A stretch of DNA of 64,000 bases from Shinisaurus crocodilurus (GCA_021292165.1 CM037879.1:281431772-281495771); one strand, 5' to 3'; positions 24,291 through 35,934 are shown, numbered from the stretch's first letter. The notes: generated by a model not told the origin, from the sequence alone. Translations and numbers: made by a program.

Positions 24291-24738
24291 TATTGGTGCC
24301 TCCCCAGGACCAGCTCTGCTAATATAAACAGCAAACTTCAGGCCCTGCGGAGACGGCCTCAGCCTCTGCTGTGACCTCAGAACTCATTATCACAGAGGAG
24401 AGTTTGAAGAATGACATCTTCTTTTACTATCTTCCTCTATCTTCCTCTTGGGACCAAATCCCACTTCCTCTTTCCTTGGGTTCCTCCTGTTTCCCAGGGT
24501 CCTTGTTTCCCAAGTGGAGGGCAAACTATTGTGAACCAGACCCTGCGTTAAGTGCTGAAGGACCTCCAGGAATCCAAGGAGCATTCACATCCTACCCAGG
24601 AGCTCTGCTACATCTGTCATAACATTATGTAGTTCACACAAAAACTGGGCTGGTGCTGTGTACGTGCATGTGGAGAACGAAGAACCAGTAGAGCATGGAA
24701 AGGAATTGGGAGATACGGAAAGGAATTATTTGTGTATG

Positions 24739-24980
24739 TATTTATTTTTATTACTACATTTATATCCTGCCTTTCCCCCTCTTGCATGGAACCCAAGGCA
24801 GCTTACATGGCCCTCCTTGTCTTCATTTTATCCTCACAACAACCCTGTGAGGTAGGTTAGGCTGAGAGTCAGTATCTAGCCCAAAGTCACCCAGTGAGCT
24901 TCATGGCCGAGCGGGGACTAGAACCTGGATCTCCTGAGTCCCCAGTCCAACACTCTAACCATTAAACCACGCTGGCTCCC
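24739..24980 (-). mobile_element. Sauria SINE, copy 4
   Basis: Inverted tail, CCTCACAACAACCCTGTGAG body and tRNA-like head ending CACGCTGGCTCC. Full length. Confidence 0.9.
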
Positions 24981-25066
24981 ATTTTAAAGCTCCCATGTTT
25001 TTATTCACTCATCAAATTTGGCAGCTCAGAGGCATGGCAATTGCCTAGGACGGAATATGGGGCAGG

Positions 25067-25409
25067 ATTGGTGGGAGATTCAGGACAGATGAAAGGAAGG
25101 ACTTTTTCACACTGCACATAGTTAAACTATGGAACTCACTTCCACAAGATTCAAAATGGGATTGGACAAATTCATAGAGGAGAAGGCTATCAACGGCTAC
25201 TAGTCCAGATTGGCTATATGCTACCTCCAGTATCAGAGGCAGTATGCCTATGTACACCAGGTGCTGGGGAGCATGGGTGGGAGGGTTGCTGTTGAACTCA
25301 TGTCCTGCTTGTGGGATCTCGTGGGCAGCTGGTTGGCCACTGTGTGAACACCATGCTGGACTAGATGGACCCTTGGTCTGATCCAGCAGGCCTCTTCTTA
25401 TGTTCTTAT
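25067..25409 (+). mobile_element. CR1-type LINE 3' end
   Basis: GATTGGTGGGAGATTCAGGA, CACATAGTTAAACTATGG, GATTGGACAAATTCATAGAG, ACTAGATGGACCCTTGG and the terminal TTCTTATGTTCTTAT are the plus-strand form of the LINE tail found inverted at 4.03 and 32.6 kb. Confidence 0.75.
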
Positions 25410-25598
25410 TTAGTTATTTATTATATTTATACCCCACCTTTTTTCCTGTAAGGAACCCAAGGCAGCTTACTTAATCCTCCTCCTCCTCTCCATTTTATCC
25501 TCACAACAACCCTGTGAGGTAGGTTAGGCTGAGAGTCCGTGACCGGCCCAAAGTCACCCAGTCCAACACTCTTAACCATTACGCCACACTGGCTCTCA
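25407..25598 (-). mobile_element. Sauria SINE, copy 5, head deleted in part
   Basis: The inverted tail abuts the LINE end at 25409. The body is present; a block around the B-box region is missing between CAAAGTCACCCAG and TCCAACACTCTTAACC. It ends ACGCCACACTGGCTCTC. Confidence 0.88.
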
Positions 25599-26132
25599 TG
25601 TGCATGTGGATAAATCTTGCCTTTCAAGATCTTGCCGTATCCCTTTCCCCACAAACTAAACACGACCTCTAGGCTCTGAGAACAAGGTGAGGAACACGCA
25701 CCTCCCAACCTAGGAAACTACATTTCCTCCTCCCAGTCTGACTCCTGGGGGGAGCGGGGAGGTGTGCTAGAAACCAATGGTGTAGTGGTAAAATCTGAAG
25801 TGCAGGATCTCATCATGACTGTCCCCAAAGCCGCATCCCCAAGGAGAGTCCAACAATTCAGGCAGTCTGTTGATCTCCATATCAACAGACCTGGAGGGAT
25901 TTTCCTCTTCAGGAGGAGCAGGTCTTTTATAAGGGCTAATGGGTGTTAATTGCCTATTCAAGAGCAGACCACCCCTAAACAATTGGGACATCTCACAACA
26001 CAATTTTGTTGATTAGAACATCCAACCCCTTCCCCACATCCCAGCCTCTGCAAGGACTGCAGCTAAATTCAGAGTGAACGAGGAAGACTAAGAGAAGTGG
26101 CCGATGACGTCATTGTCCCTGCTGATCAAAAT

Positions 26133-27045
26133 GAATCATAGAATCATAGAAAAGTAGAGTTGGAAGGGGCTTACAGGGCCATCGAGTCCAGCCCCCTGCT
26201 TAATGCAGGAATCCAGGTCAAAGCATCCCTGACAGATGGCTGTCCAGCCGCACCTTGAATGCCTCCAGAGTGGGAGAGCCCACCACCTCCCTAGGTAGTT
26301 GGTTCCATTGTCTTATTGCTCTAACAGTCAGGAAAATTTGGTGGAATCTGGGTTTCTGTAACTCAAGCCCATTATTCCGTGTCCTGCAAACTGGGATGAT
26401 CGAAAAGAGATCCTGGTGGCCTCCTCTGTGTGACAACCTTTCAAGTACTGGAAGAGTGCGATCATATCTCCCCTCAGTCTCCTCTTCTGAAGGCTAAACA
26501 TACCCAGTTCTTTCAGTCTCTCCTCATAGGGCCTTGTTTCCAGTCCCTTTATCATCTTTGTTGCCCTCCTCTGAACCCTCTCCAGTTTGTCTACACCCTT
26601 CTTAAAGTGTGGTGCCCAGAACTGGACACAGTACTCAAGATGAGGCCTAACCAGTGCCGAAATTATCACTTCCCGCGATTTGAAAGCTATGCTTCTATTA
26701 ATGCAGCCAAAATAGCATTTGCCTTCTTTGCAGCCACATCACATTGCTGGCTCATATTCAGCTTGTGATCTACAACAATTCCAAGATCCTTCTCACTTGT
26801 AGTATTGTTGAGCCAAGTGTCCTCCATCCTGTAACTCTGCATTTGGTTTCCTCTCCCTAGGTGCAGCACTTGGCATTTATCCCTATTAAATTTCATTCTG
26901 TTGTTTTCAGCCCAGTGCTCCAGCCTATCGAGATCGCTTTGAATTTTGTTTCTGTCTTCCAGAGTATGTATTACTCTCTGAGTATGTTCCACTGCTTCAG
27001 CCCTGCACACCCTGGCTCCACCGCACCACTGGTAGAAACACATTG
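26133..27045 (-). mobile_element. CR1 LINE, 5'-truncated, decayed
   Basis: The minus strand encodes the end of CR1 ORF2: KIQSDLDRLEHWAENNRMKF and [18 protein letters not shown] from the reverse transcriptase, then [34 protein letters not shown] and [15 protein letters not shown]. It ends in the 3' terminal ATTCTATGATTC-type repeat (26133-26150 as its complement). The ORF is broken by shifts. Copies in better register are at 35.9 and 61.6 kb. Confidence 0.9.
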
Positions 27046-27093
27046 CCCCTTCGCCACAACCCTGGGGTTGCCTTCAGTAGGGAAAGGAACTTT

Positions 27094-27303
27094 GGAGGCT
27101 GGTGACTCCTATTTCGGTGGAGCTCTTAATCCATTGCAGACTTTATCAGGGTTTTTATAGGAGTTGTCCATGGTGCTCCATGGTGGTGAGCCTATTTTGG
27201 GTATGGGGTTCAGTGCCATGGATATCTGGATAGCTCCTATAAAGCGCCAAATACAACCTGCAATGGATTAGGAGCCCCCACCAAAATAGGAGTCACCAGC
27301 CTC
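27094..27303. mobile_element. palindromic element (TGGTGAC ends), copy 2
   Basis: GGAGGCTGGTGACTCCTATT and AAATAGGAGTCACCAGCCTC are the inverted ends. The interior repeats the CTCCATGGTGGTGAGCCTAT block of copy 1. Confidence 0.62.
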
Positions 27304-27414
27304 AGGAAGAACATTGCCCCTACCCGCACAATGGTGCCTGTGTGGCTCAGCCACTCAGAGCTTAGTGTGTGTGTTTTGAAGAAGGGCTCCTGTGCTTTTA
27401 ACACAAGGGTGGGC

Positions 27415-27480
27415 AACATGCGGCCCTCAGTCCGCATACGGCCCTCAGACTAATTGCATACAGGTGTGGGGAGCCCAGGG
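27415..27480. mobile_element. hAT end fragment
   Basis: CAAGGGTGGGCAACATGCGG resembles the terminal repeat of hAT elements with CAGGGGTGGGCAAC ends. No partner end was found. Confidence 0.35.
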
Positions 27481-27671
27481 TGAGAGAAGGAGGGTGGGTG
27501 TGGAAAATGGAAGCTAAACTCTATGTAGTGCTAGAAGGACAAGCCCTTTCAGACTCCAGCAAGGCAGGGGGTGGGGGAGCCAAAATATTTCAGAGCAATT
27601 CAGAACTCTGTCATGAGTGATCTGTCCCTCAGTAGGTGGTTGAGCAGGGAAGAAGTGGGGGAAAGGGTGTC

Positions 27672-27925
27672 AGAGAGAGAGAGAGAGAGAAGGGGCGGCA
27701 GAGAGAGAGAGGAGAGAGAGAAAGGGCAGCACAAACACACAGAGAAGGAGTGGCAGAGAGAGAGAGAGAGAGAGAGAGGGTGGCGCGCGTGCACCCACAC
27801 ACACAGGAAGGGGTGGCAGAGAGAGAGAGGGGGGGAGAGAGAGAGAGAGAAGAGGGGGGCAGAGAGAGAGAGAGAGAAGGGGTGGCAGAGAGAGAGAGAG
27901 AGAGAGAGAGAGAAGGGGTGGCCCC
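27672..27925. repeat. compound GA-rich microsatellite/minisatellite
   Basis: Blocks of (GA)n are separated by repeated AAGGGGTGGCAGAGA-type spacers, a higher-order unit. All six reading frames stay open over long spans because of the low complexity; these are not genes. Confidence 0.9.
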
Positions 27926-28275
27926 ACCCACTTTTGGTTCTGCTCTCACTCACCCATTTTAAAGTTTAGCACTAGCCTAACAGGTGAAGTTTTACTCCAT
28001 CACTCCATCTCCATGCTAGGAAAAGACTCAGCCACCGAATTTCGGCCTTATGAAAACAGTTCCTCCGTGGGGTTGCATTTCCAAGCAGCAGCTACTCGTC
28101 AGGGTATAGTGATGAACTGGGCCTTACTTGGGAGTGAATCCCAAAATGAATGGATCATACTTCCAGGTAAATGTTTCTAGGACTAACGTATTGATTATAC
28201 TTCATTGTCCCGCTTTTCTTCTCTTGGTTTGCAAATGGGTCACTTAGGTGTGCCCTGCGAACCAGGTCAATCTGC

Positions 28276-28420
28276 ATTTCTATTTAAATTATAATCATTA
28301 TTTCTAAATTTGCGCCTCTGTGTATAAATTTGCATATGCAAATGCTATGCAAATTGGCACCCTCTCTTTTTTGGGGGGTGAAGCACTTCCTCTTTCTTGG
28401 TGGCTGCCCTATCTTCCTAA
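28276..28420 (-). repeat. family E, partial copy, inverted
   Basis: The complement of AAATTTAGAAATAATGATT, AATTTGCATATGC and AAAGAGGAAGTGC matches the 5' half of family E. Confidence 0.55.
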
Positions 28421-28599
28421 CTTCTGTGGTACAAATTAAGAATCCTACTTGCATCGGCAGGCAGGAAGCTAGGCCTGGTGTCAGCATGTGAAGTCCCTGG
28501 ACAGCAGTCAGGGGGCCACACCCCATCAAGGCCTGGCTCAGATGCCTGCCCCGGGGCCTCCTTTAGAAAAAGTTCTGGTGTTCCAACGATCCAACCAAG

Positions 28600-28695
28600 A
28601 CTGGGTGGCTGGGACTGGGAGCTGCTATTTAAATGTCCCACAATGCCCTTGATGTAGCACCCGGGGCATTGTGGGAATTTAAACGGCAGATTCCA
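28600..28695. repeat. short palindrome
   Basis: GCTATTTAAATGTCCCACAATGCCC and GGGCATTGTGGGAATTTAAACG are inverted arms around a 17-bp loop. No TSD was assigned. Confidence 0.5.
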
Positions 28696-29519
28696 GGACC
28701 AGCCTCCCATTCTTGACTGCAGCAGTTCTGCTGCCCGGCACTGCCATCAGGGAAGCCTGCCAAGGATCCTTATATTGGTGGGGGAACCAGAGGGTATTTT
28801 TGCCATTGGCCCCCTCAGACCTAGAGCCAGCCCGGCAGGAGGTGAGGGTAGGTGAAGGACCCAGCGGAAAAGCAGGGCAGCAGGAGGTGTCTTAGATTGT
28901 GACCTGGGCCTGGCAACCTAATGGTGGGGGGGGCAGTACTTTAGCAATTTGCTGGCTTCCAGCTGGGTTTATTTGTTCATTGCTATTGCCTTATGGCCTT
29001 TAAGTGCTGGCCCCCCAGGGGTACTTGCCTCCATAAATTGCTGTGCCTTGGGCTTTTTCAAAACCTTCCAAATATCTCTGCAGATGATCAGCAAGAAGAA
29101 AAGGTTGAACCACCACAGTTAAGGCAGTAAGTCAAGGCAGCCTTTTATAGATTTGTTCCCAGAAGTCATGACATCACAATATAAACAATATGACCACTAT
29201 AATGAACCTCATGGAAATATAGGGAGGCTGCAGGACTGTGAGTGCTGAGTAAATATGGTAGAGTTATTGTTTGAGCCAAAGGTCTTTATTTATTATTATT
29301 TTTATGGCCATTTATAGTTCTGGGTGTTTTTAAGATGGGCTTTTTCTTTGCCACTTCTGCTCGTTTTGAGCAAAGGGCAAGGAACTCGCTTCTGGAGCCG
29401 TTTCAATTGGCCAATGTAGCTGGGCCTTTAACGGCAGCTTGTGATGATGTAGACATAAGTCAGTGATGGAAACGTATCTCCATGCTGTGAAAAGCGTCAC
29501 TGGATACAGCTGTGTATCT

Positions 29520-29860
29520 AAGGGGGGTGCCACGTATGAATTGCCCTCAAAGAGGAAATGTATAACCAAAACAAGGGGATGCAGATTTGCATATGCTAAT
29601 TTATATGTACAGTTGCAAATGTGGAAATATTATAATTTGAATAGAAATACATACAGTACATCTCACCATAGTGTGGGATATTGTGTTTGCCTGTTCGGTG
29701 TGCTGCCCAGCTTCTCACTGGTGATGGGCAGCTTCAAGGCCCAGCTCTTCTTTCTGATGGTTCTTTAACTTTAAACCGGAATTGTACAGAACAGCCCTTC
29801 ATATAGAGGATATCTTCAAATGGAGGACTGGCCTCTATAAAAGAGGACACATGGCCACCG
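29520..29860 (+). repeat. family E, copy 3
   Basis: GAGGAAATGTATAACCAAAA, ATTTGCATATGCTAATTTAT, ACATCTCACCATAGTGTGG, GATGGGCAGCTTCAAGGCC and AAAAGAGGACACATGGCCACC follow the family E order. Confidence 0.65.
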
Positions 29861-30136
29861 TCTACAGTGCCGTTCACATTATTTACTGAACTTGTCTTCA
29901 CAACAGCCTTGTGGGATAGTTTACTGGTTTGGATGACAGGTTGGATTTGAGACTATATAACTTTTAGGATACCTCTGTTTTGAGTCGGAGGAAGGCAGGC
30001 CCCAGAAGGTTCAGTGGGGCAGGGCCTCAGGAGGCAGCAGAGGAAAGAACAGCTATTAGCAGTTCTGAATAGAGAACACCATTCCTTCCATTTCCAAGGC
30101 GCAGGGTTACAGAGCTGTCTACAGAGCATGGCTAAT

Positions 30137-30205
30137 GGCAAGGGATTCTGGGAGCTGTAGTCCAGCAACATCTGGGGACCCAAGGTTGGAGAGCCCTGCT
30201 CTAGA
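30137..30205. mobile_element. one arm of a family P subfamily 2 element
   Basis: GGGAGCTGTAGTCCAGCAAC through GGTTGGAGAGCCCTG equals the right arm of the 15739-15865 element. The left arm is lacking. Confidence 0.65.
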
Positions 30206-31126
30206 TTCTCACTGGCCCTGTTTTGCCTACAATCCTGTTGGCACTCCCCAGCTGAGTTTGCTGTTAGGAGGGAGTGATCTACGTTAAATGTTTCCACAGG
30301 AGGAAGGGGGGGAATATCACACCAAAGGTAACGCCAGGCATCAAACACAATGGAAATTACCTAGCTACAGTTACACAAACAATTCTTACCAGTGTATATA
30401 CAGTTCCTTTAAAAGTTCCCAACTGTATGCCAGAGAGTTGGCGTAGTGAGTTAGGAAATTAAACTGCCTCCTTGTACAGTCACCAGCGTGTAGCTGAAAA
30501 CTTCTGTTTTGTTTCTTAAGAACCTGATGTAAGATATCATACAGATCGGATCCATCCATATTCATTATGGATATCATTTGATATATCAAATACAGGTTCC
30601 TAAATTTGCAATCCTGGCCAGAGGTGTGTGTGCGTCTGTTATAATTGCCCTGTACTATCTTGTCACAAGCCCTTTGTCCCTTAAAGCAAACCATGCAACG
30701 CATTTTGTGTTTGGAAATCCATCTGACTCTCATTGTTCCCGATTAGCTGTGTTGCAAGTGTTCTGGGTCAATGGAATTATGTTTTGTACAATCATCAGCT
30801 AATAAAAAAATTGTGCGTGTGCGCGTGTGCTTTCCCCACCTTCCCCTGCCCTGGAGCTGCAGAAGAGTTGCAAACGCTTTACTGTAAGTCTGCTTTGACG
30901 TTATTAAGAAATGCTGGCAGGCAGAAATTCCAGACGTCTTCCCAGCGAGCGTGATGGAACATTTCAGCCTGGCCTGCCAGCAGGGGAGAGAGGCCTTTTG
31001 ACATGACACCTTATCAGTTCGTGGGGGCGGCCACACACTGTGATCTACATTTCCATGAACTACTTGGCAAGCGGGCTGAGCCAATCCAATGTGCCATCAG
31101 TCTCAAGGGAGCGATATACGTACCTC

Positions 31127-31142
31127 GGGGGGGGGGGGGGGG
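31127..31142. repeat. 16-bp G homopolymer
   Basis: An uninterrupted G run. The surrounding 30.2-31.37 kb shows no recognised gene. Confidence 0.85.
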
Positions 31143-31371
31143 TTGCCCCTTCAGAGGAAGCCAAGATCTCTACAAAAACAGATCACACAAAGAGTTCAGT
31201 GGAGAATACATAGAGAACTACCTTATGTATATCAAGTCAAGCTATTTGTCTGTCCAGTATCAGTCTATTGCGAGGGTCTCCAACATGGTGCCCACGGTCA
31301 CCTCTCTTGGCACCCATCAGGTTCCCTGCTTCTCCTGATTTTTACTGAGTGCTCTCCACTACTGGAGAGCA

Positions 31372-31606
31372 GTGCAGGTGTCGTGGTTCGAGTGTTGGAC
31401 TGGAACTGGGGAGATCCAGGTTCTAGGCCCTACTTGGCCATGAAGCTCACTGGGTGACTTTGGGCCAGTCACTGACTCTCAGCCCAAACGACCTCACAGG
31501 GTTGTTGTGAGGATGAAATGGAGAGGAGGAGGAGCCCCATGTAAGCCGCCTGCCTGGGTTGCTTGCAGGAGGGAAAAGGCTATATGTAAATGTAATAAAT
31601 AAATTA
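31372..31606 (+). mobile_element. Sauria SINE, copy 6
   Basis: tRNA-like head (GTGGTTCGAGTGTTGGACTG, CCAGGTTCTAGGCCC), CTCACTGGGTGACTTTGGGC body and an A-rich tail. Confidence 0.88.
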
Positions 31607-31608
31607 TA

Positions 31609-31624
31609 CATATATGTATATGTG

Positions 31625-31665
<41 letters not shown>

Positions 31666-31670
31666 AAGCT
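31609..31670. repeat. (TA)/(AC)n microsatellite after the SINE tail
   Basis: ATACATATATGTATATGTGT followed by a long CA run. Confidence 0.9.
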
Positions 31671-32019
31671 GGAAGGACTGACATGCTGCAAAGCAAAAGG
31701 CTGTCCTCTAGAGCCATCTTTATTTGGGTTCAAAAGAGTGGTTTTAGTGTTTTGGAGCTCCAGGCCCCACCTCTGCTTTGTACTTATGCTCTTGGACAAA
31801 TTGCTCTTTTCTTAGTTTCACTGATTTTTCCTTCTGGGAAATGAGTGTTTGGTGCCCGGCCATGCCCCCCCCCATGGCTGCCATTTTAAAAATGGCCACC
31901 CCCACGGCAACCACGTTGTGAGAGTGAGCTCCAGGGTTATGGTGAAGGAACAACGTCTGTTTCTAACAGTGCTGTAGTGGGCCCAGGGCTCGTAGGGTGT
32001 TGAAGCACCATGACTCTTT

Positions 32020-32235
32020 GATTAATGACAACATCTGCCACCCTCTTCAGGCTTCCTTGTTTCCTCCGAGCTCAGCTGCAATCCTCAAAGTAGCTGGGGG
32101 TGGGGGGGGGAGATGGATTTCCCCAGCAACATTATATTTTTGTGAGCTATCCCCTATTATAATGTAAAGTATTTTGGGGTAGCTTGGCCTCCAGTGGGTA
32201 ATTAAGACCCATCATTAGCTTTACAAACGATCTAC
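32020..32235 (+). repeat. repeat H, copy 1 (uninterrupted)
   Basis: CATCTGCCACCC, CAGCTGCAATCCTCAAAGTAG, ATGGATTTCCCCAGCA and GGGTAATTAAGACCCAT align with 42655-42995, where a family P element is inserted. Confidence 0.6.
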
Positions 32236-32272
32236 AAAAGACGACATAGTATATGCTATATATACACAGAAG

Positions 32273-32547
32273 CCCTGTTCAGGCATTCTGAACCTGAATA
32301 GGGAAAACACATGAGAAGGTGAATGCCAGCCCCGTCCCTCTCCCTCATTGCAGTTGTCTCCCTCAACTCGGGAAGGGTGACAGTCTGAAGAGGAGAGCCT
32401 CCATGGATACAGGAGGATCTCCACTTCAGGCTGTCGCCCTCCAAGTGTTGAGGCTTGAGGGTGACAATTGTGACAAGGGAGAGGGGCAGCTGGAGTGCTC
32501 CTTCTCACGTGTTTGCCCTATTCAGGTTCAGAACGCCTGAATAGGAC
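32273..32547. mobile_element. palindromic element with about 75-bp arms
   Basis: TTCAGGCATTCTGAACCTGA, ATAGGGAAAACACATGAGAA at the left recurs inverted as TCTCACGTGTTTGCCCTATT, CAGGTTCAGAACGCCTGAA at the right. Inner sequences also pair. TSD unresolved. Confidence 0.6.
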
Positions 32548-32559
32548 TAGCAGGAGAGA

Positions 32560-32610
<51 letters not shown>
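32560..32610. repeat. (GAT)n microsatellite
   Basis: About 17 perfect GAT units. A second run lies at 33237-33265. Confidence 0.95.
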
Positions 32611-32611
<1 letters not shown>

Positions 32612-32617
32612 ACATTT

Positions 32618-33228
32618 AAGAACATACAGTAGGAAGAGCCATGCTGGATCAGACCAAGGGTCCATCTAGTCCAGCATTCTGTTCACACACTGGCCAACCA
32701 GCTGCCCACGGATCCCACAAGCAGGACACGAGTGCAACAGCACCTTCCTGCCCATGTTCCCCAGCAACTGGAGTACCTAGGCATACTGCCTCTGAAACAG
32801 GAGGAAGCACATAGCCAATCAGGACTAGTAGCCATGGATAGCCTTCTCCTCCATGAATTTGTCCAAACCCCTTTTAAAGCTGTCCAAATTGGCGGCCATC
32901 ACTACATCTTGTGGAAGTGAATTCCACAGTTTAACTATGCGCTGTCACTGTGTGAAGAAGGACTTCCTTTGATCTGTCCTTAATCTCCCACCAATCAGCT
33001 TCATGGGGTGACCCCTTTGGGTTCTAGCATTATGAGAGAGGGAGAAAAATGTCTCCCTGTCTGCTTTCTCCACACCAACCATAATTCTGTATACCTCCTC
33101 TAGTCATGTCTCGCCTTTTTCTAAGCTAAACAATCCCAGCTGCTTTAACCTTTCCTCATAGGGGAGCTGCTCCAGCCCCTTGATTCATTTTTGTTGCCCT
33201 TTTCTGCACTTTTTCCAACTCCACAATG
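32618..33228 (-). mobile_element. CR1-type LINE 3' region
   Basis: The complement strand holds the LINE tail (AAGAACATACAGTAGGAAG, GGATCAGACCAAGGGTCC) followed by ORF2 end words (AGCTTCATGGGGTGACCCC, TAAGCTAAACAATCCCAGC). Longer than the 4.03 kb copy and decayed. Confidence 0.8.
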
Positions 33229-33236
33229 TAATCGTC

Positions 33237-33265
33237 ATGATGATGATGATGATGATGATGATGAT
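33237..33265. repeat. (GAT)n microsatellite at a SINE tail
   Basis: GATGAT units directly precede the inverted tail of Sauria copy 7. Confidence 0.9.
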
Positions 33266-33494
33266 GTTTATATTCTGCCTTTTTTCATTTTGAAAGGAAC
33301 CCAAGGCGGCTTACATAATCCTCCTCCTCCTCTCCATTTTATCCTCACAACAACCCTGTGAGGTAGGATAGGCTGAGATTCAGTGACTGGCCCAAAGCCA
33401 CCCAGTGAGCTTCAGTGGCCGACTGGGGACTAGAGCCCGGACCTCCCGAGTCCCAGTCCAGCACTCTCACCACTATGCTGCACTGTCTGGCTCA
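33266..33494 (-). mobile_element. Sauria SINE, copy 7
   Basis: TTTATATTCTGCCTTTTTTC tail complement, CCTCACAACAACCCTGTGAG body, and head complement CAGCACTCTCACCACTATGC. Confidence 0.88.
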
Positions 33495-34380
33495 ACGGAT
33501 CAATGCAACTGCCTGCATTTTTGGAATCTCCTTGGGGGCGGGGCTTTGGGGACTGTCAGGATGGGCACCTGCATTTCCAAATGTACCAACCACTACACCA
33601 CTGCATTCTGGTTAACAAATTAGGAGGCCACATGGCGGTGGTCTGGGAATTGGCCCAGAGCCTGCTAGTTGCTGACCTCCGCTTTGAGCCACCTTTGTAG
33701 CTACACTCTCTCCGTCCTCCCTGAACAATTAATCTGGTGGTTTTATCAAATATTGGAAATACATTCACAATCATCGCTATTAGCACTTTGGAGTAATTCA
33801 CATAGCACTTGCGCACAGGGACAGCCTGTTTTAATTCTGTTCTGTTTCCCCTGCAAAATATGAAATGACATGTCTGACTACTGCCCTCAAGTGGTGGCTG
33901 GCCAAATCAATCTTTATCCCTGATTTTCACCAACTGGTTTACAACAACTTGCAAAAAGAGTAGCCTTAAAACCGTTATGATTGTTTTTTTTAAATATAGA
34001 AACAGCATAAACCCCCAAATTATCTTATTAATAAAACACATTTGCCCTTTTCTAGGAAGTCAGTAAAATACACACAAAAAAAGAAGAAGAAGAGGTGACA
34101 TTTGGAAACCAGTAATGCAGAGCTGGGTCCAGATTTAAGCATGTGCAACTGGGCAGGCAGAAATAGATTTCCCCACCCACGTTTCCCCATGGCAGCCCCT
34201 CCAGTACCCCTCCCAGATGCTACACAGAGGGTTGGGGGGGACACTGTTGAATGGGGATGGGCAGTGGTGTGGTGGGAACCCCCAAAATCAGGCTGAGGAA
34301 CCTTCTATGAGCGTAGCTCCACTCAGAGAAGTTGCCTCCACCTGATTTTTGGGACTTGCCGGTGGTAGGCTCCACCAGCA
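33495..34380. other. stretch without recognised genes
   Basis: No exon or named repeat was recognised. Confidence 0.4.
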
Positions 34381-34868
34381 GAACTGTCATGAACCCAGAC
34401 CCTGAACCCTCTTCCTCAGAGGACATGGAGCCCTTGTCCTCTGAGGAGACTCCAGAGTTAATGGTCCATGGAGATGACTCGGGCATGGAAATGTGTCATG
34501 AGGCTTCCACCTCCCCGGGACCCAGCTCACTAGAAAGACCCCAGGGGCCGGCCTCCTTGTGTCCAGAGGAGGTTGCACTATTGTCCTCAGACTTCGAGGA
34601 CCCAGGCCATGCGGACACTAGCATCTCCCATCATCCCATGTCATCCCAGGCTGAGATTGTTAAAACAGGTCAGGCCCCTTTAAGAAACCACGCCTCAGTC
34701 AGAATGGAGGTGGGGCCAACCACCCTAAATGCAGCTACGCTCCTATTTACATCTCAGTCTTGCTCTGCTCCTTGTTGGAGCAACATACAGACAACTCTGT
34801 CTGGTAGCCAGCCCCAGTCCCACTTGGAGCTTTCTGTGGTGCTGATCTCTTTCCACCTTGCTTCCTGA
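34332..34868 (+). other. open frame of 178 codons in a possible LTR
   Basis: The translation is acidic and Ser/Pro/Glu-rich (NPDPEPSSSEDMEPLSSEE near the start) and matches no host family I know. From 34387 (TGTCATGAACCC) the DNA has the feel of a reptile Gypsy-type LTR, with TTAAGAAACCACGCC near 34679 and a C/T-rich 3' half reaching about 34.94 kb. No second LTR, gag or pol is present. I treat it as probable non-coding repeat DNA rather than a gene. Confidence 0.3.
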
Positions 34869-35229
34869 GAAACCTGACCCAACCTGACTGCTGCTCAAAA
34901 CCTGAGCCATAGCAGATCCCTGCAACCCAAGATATATCACAGAAATGGTACAGGTAGGCCCTGAAAACAGTGTTCCAGGAATGGGTTGAGGGTTAGATTC
35001 ACTGAAGAGGCCCCAGGATTGCCCATACCCCCACACTCACACCAAGCTAGCACTGCTGTAATTAATTTTGTTTTGCCCCATCAGAGCCAATGAGGAAGGT
35101 TGAAAAGCAAAACAAACAAACATGTGGGTAATTCCACACTCCTCCCCACAGATAACTCCTGCCCTAGCTAGCACAAGCTGGCAGGTCTTTGGAAGTGGTG
35201 GACAATCCCCCACTTTTCACCTGTCCAAC

Positions 35230-35825
35230 TCCATTAGGACACACACCAAAAAGAGGGTGTAGATGTGCATAAAATGTGCATATGCTAATTCGTGTGTATA
35301 GATGCACATTTTTTGACATCATTTTGAAATACAGTCATGCCTTGGATTGAGAGCATAATTCGTTCTGGAAACGTGCTTGTAATCCAAAACACTCTTATAT
35401 CAAAACGAAATCCCCCCAAAAAAATTTGTACAGAGATTTTTAATTTAAGCCGTACTACAGTACTTGTATTGCAAGACGTCGCTTGTATATCAAGTAAAAA
35501 AATAAATAAATATTTAAAAATTTGCTTGTCTTGCAAAACGCTCTCAAACCAAGTTACTTGCAGTCCAAGGCATTACTGTACAGTGCATCTCACCATAGTG
35601 TGGAAGGCTGTGGCCAGGTGGCCTGTGTCCGCTCAGTCTGCTGTCCAGGTGCTCTTGATGGGCAGCTTCCTAGCCCAGCTCTCTCTTCCGATGGTTCACC
35701 ATCTTTATACCAGACATGGACTGGACAGCCCTTCAAAATAGAGGATGTCTTCAAAACAGAGGGCAGCCCTTCAAATAGGGGACAACCCTTTGTAAAAGAG
35801 GCCACCCAGCCATCCCTAGAGCCTC
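35230..35825 (+). repeat. family E, copy 4, split by a mariner-like MITE
   Basis: The left part runs 35230-35329 (ATGTGCATATGCTAATTCGT) and the right part 35581-35825 (GCATCTCACCATAGTGTGG, GATGGGCAGCTTCC, TGTAAAAGAGGCCACC). The insertion is bounded by TA. Confidence 0.65.
35332..35578. mobile_element. Tc1/mariner-like palindromic MITE, copy 1
   Basis: CAGTCATGCCTTGGATTGAG at the left and GCAGTCCAAGGCATTACTG at the right form long inverted arms that cover most of the 247-bp element. TA dinucleotides flank it (35330-35331 and 35579-35580), the Tc1/mariner target. The arms resemble Tigger/pogo-type ends. Non-coding. Confidence 0.85.
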
Positions 35826-35934
35826 CAGTGCTTGGGAACCCCAATCATGCTACCTTGAGCTCCATAACGGAAAACGAAGTCTAAAAGATGTAATCAATGC
35901 AAGTAAGTCCTTTTTCAGACTCTGGGGCAAGTTG

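Noticed and set aside
27571..27969. Several overlapping long open frames on both strands
   Set aside because: They come from the GA-rich low-complexity array, which lacks stop codons in most frames. The predicted proteins are Arg/Glu or Ser/Leu/Pro repeats.
32560..32610. CRISPR-like or regulatory tandem array
   Set aside because: A plain GAT microsatellite with no spacers, in vertebrate nuclear DNA.
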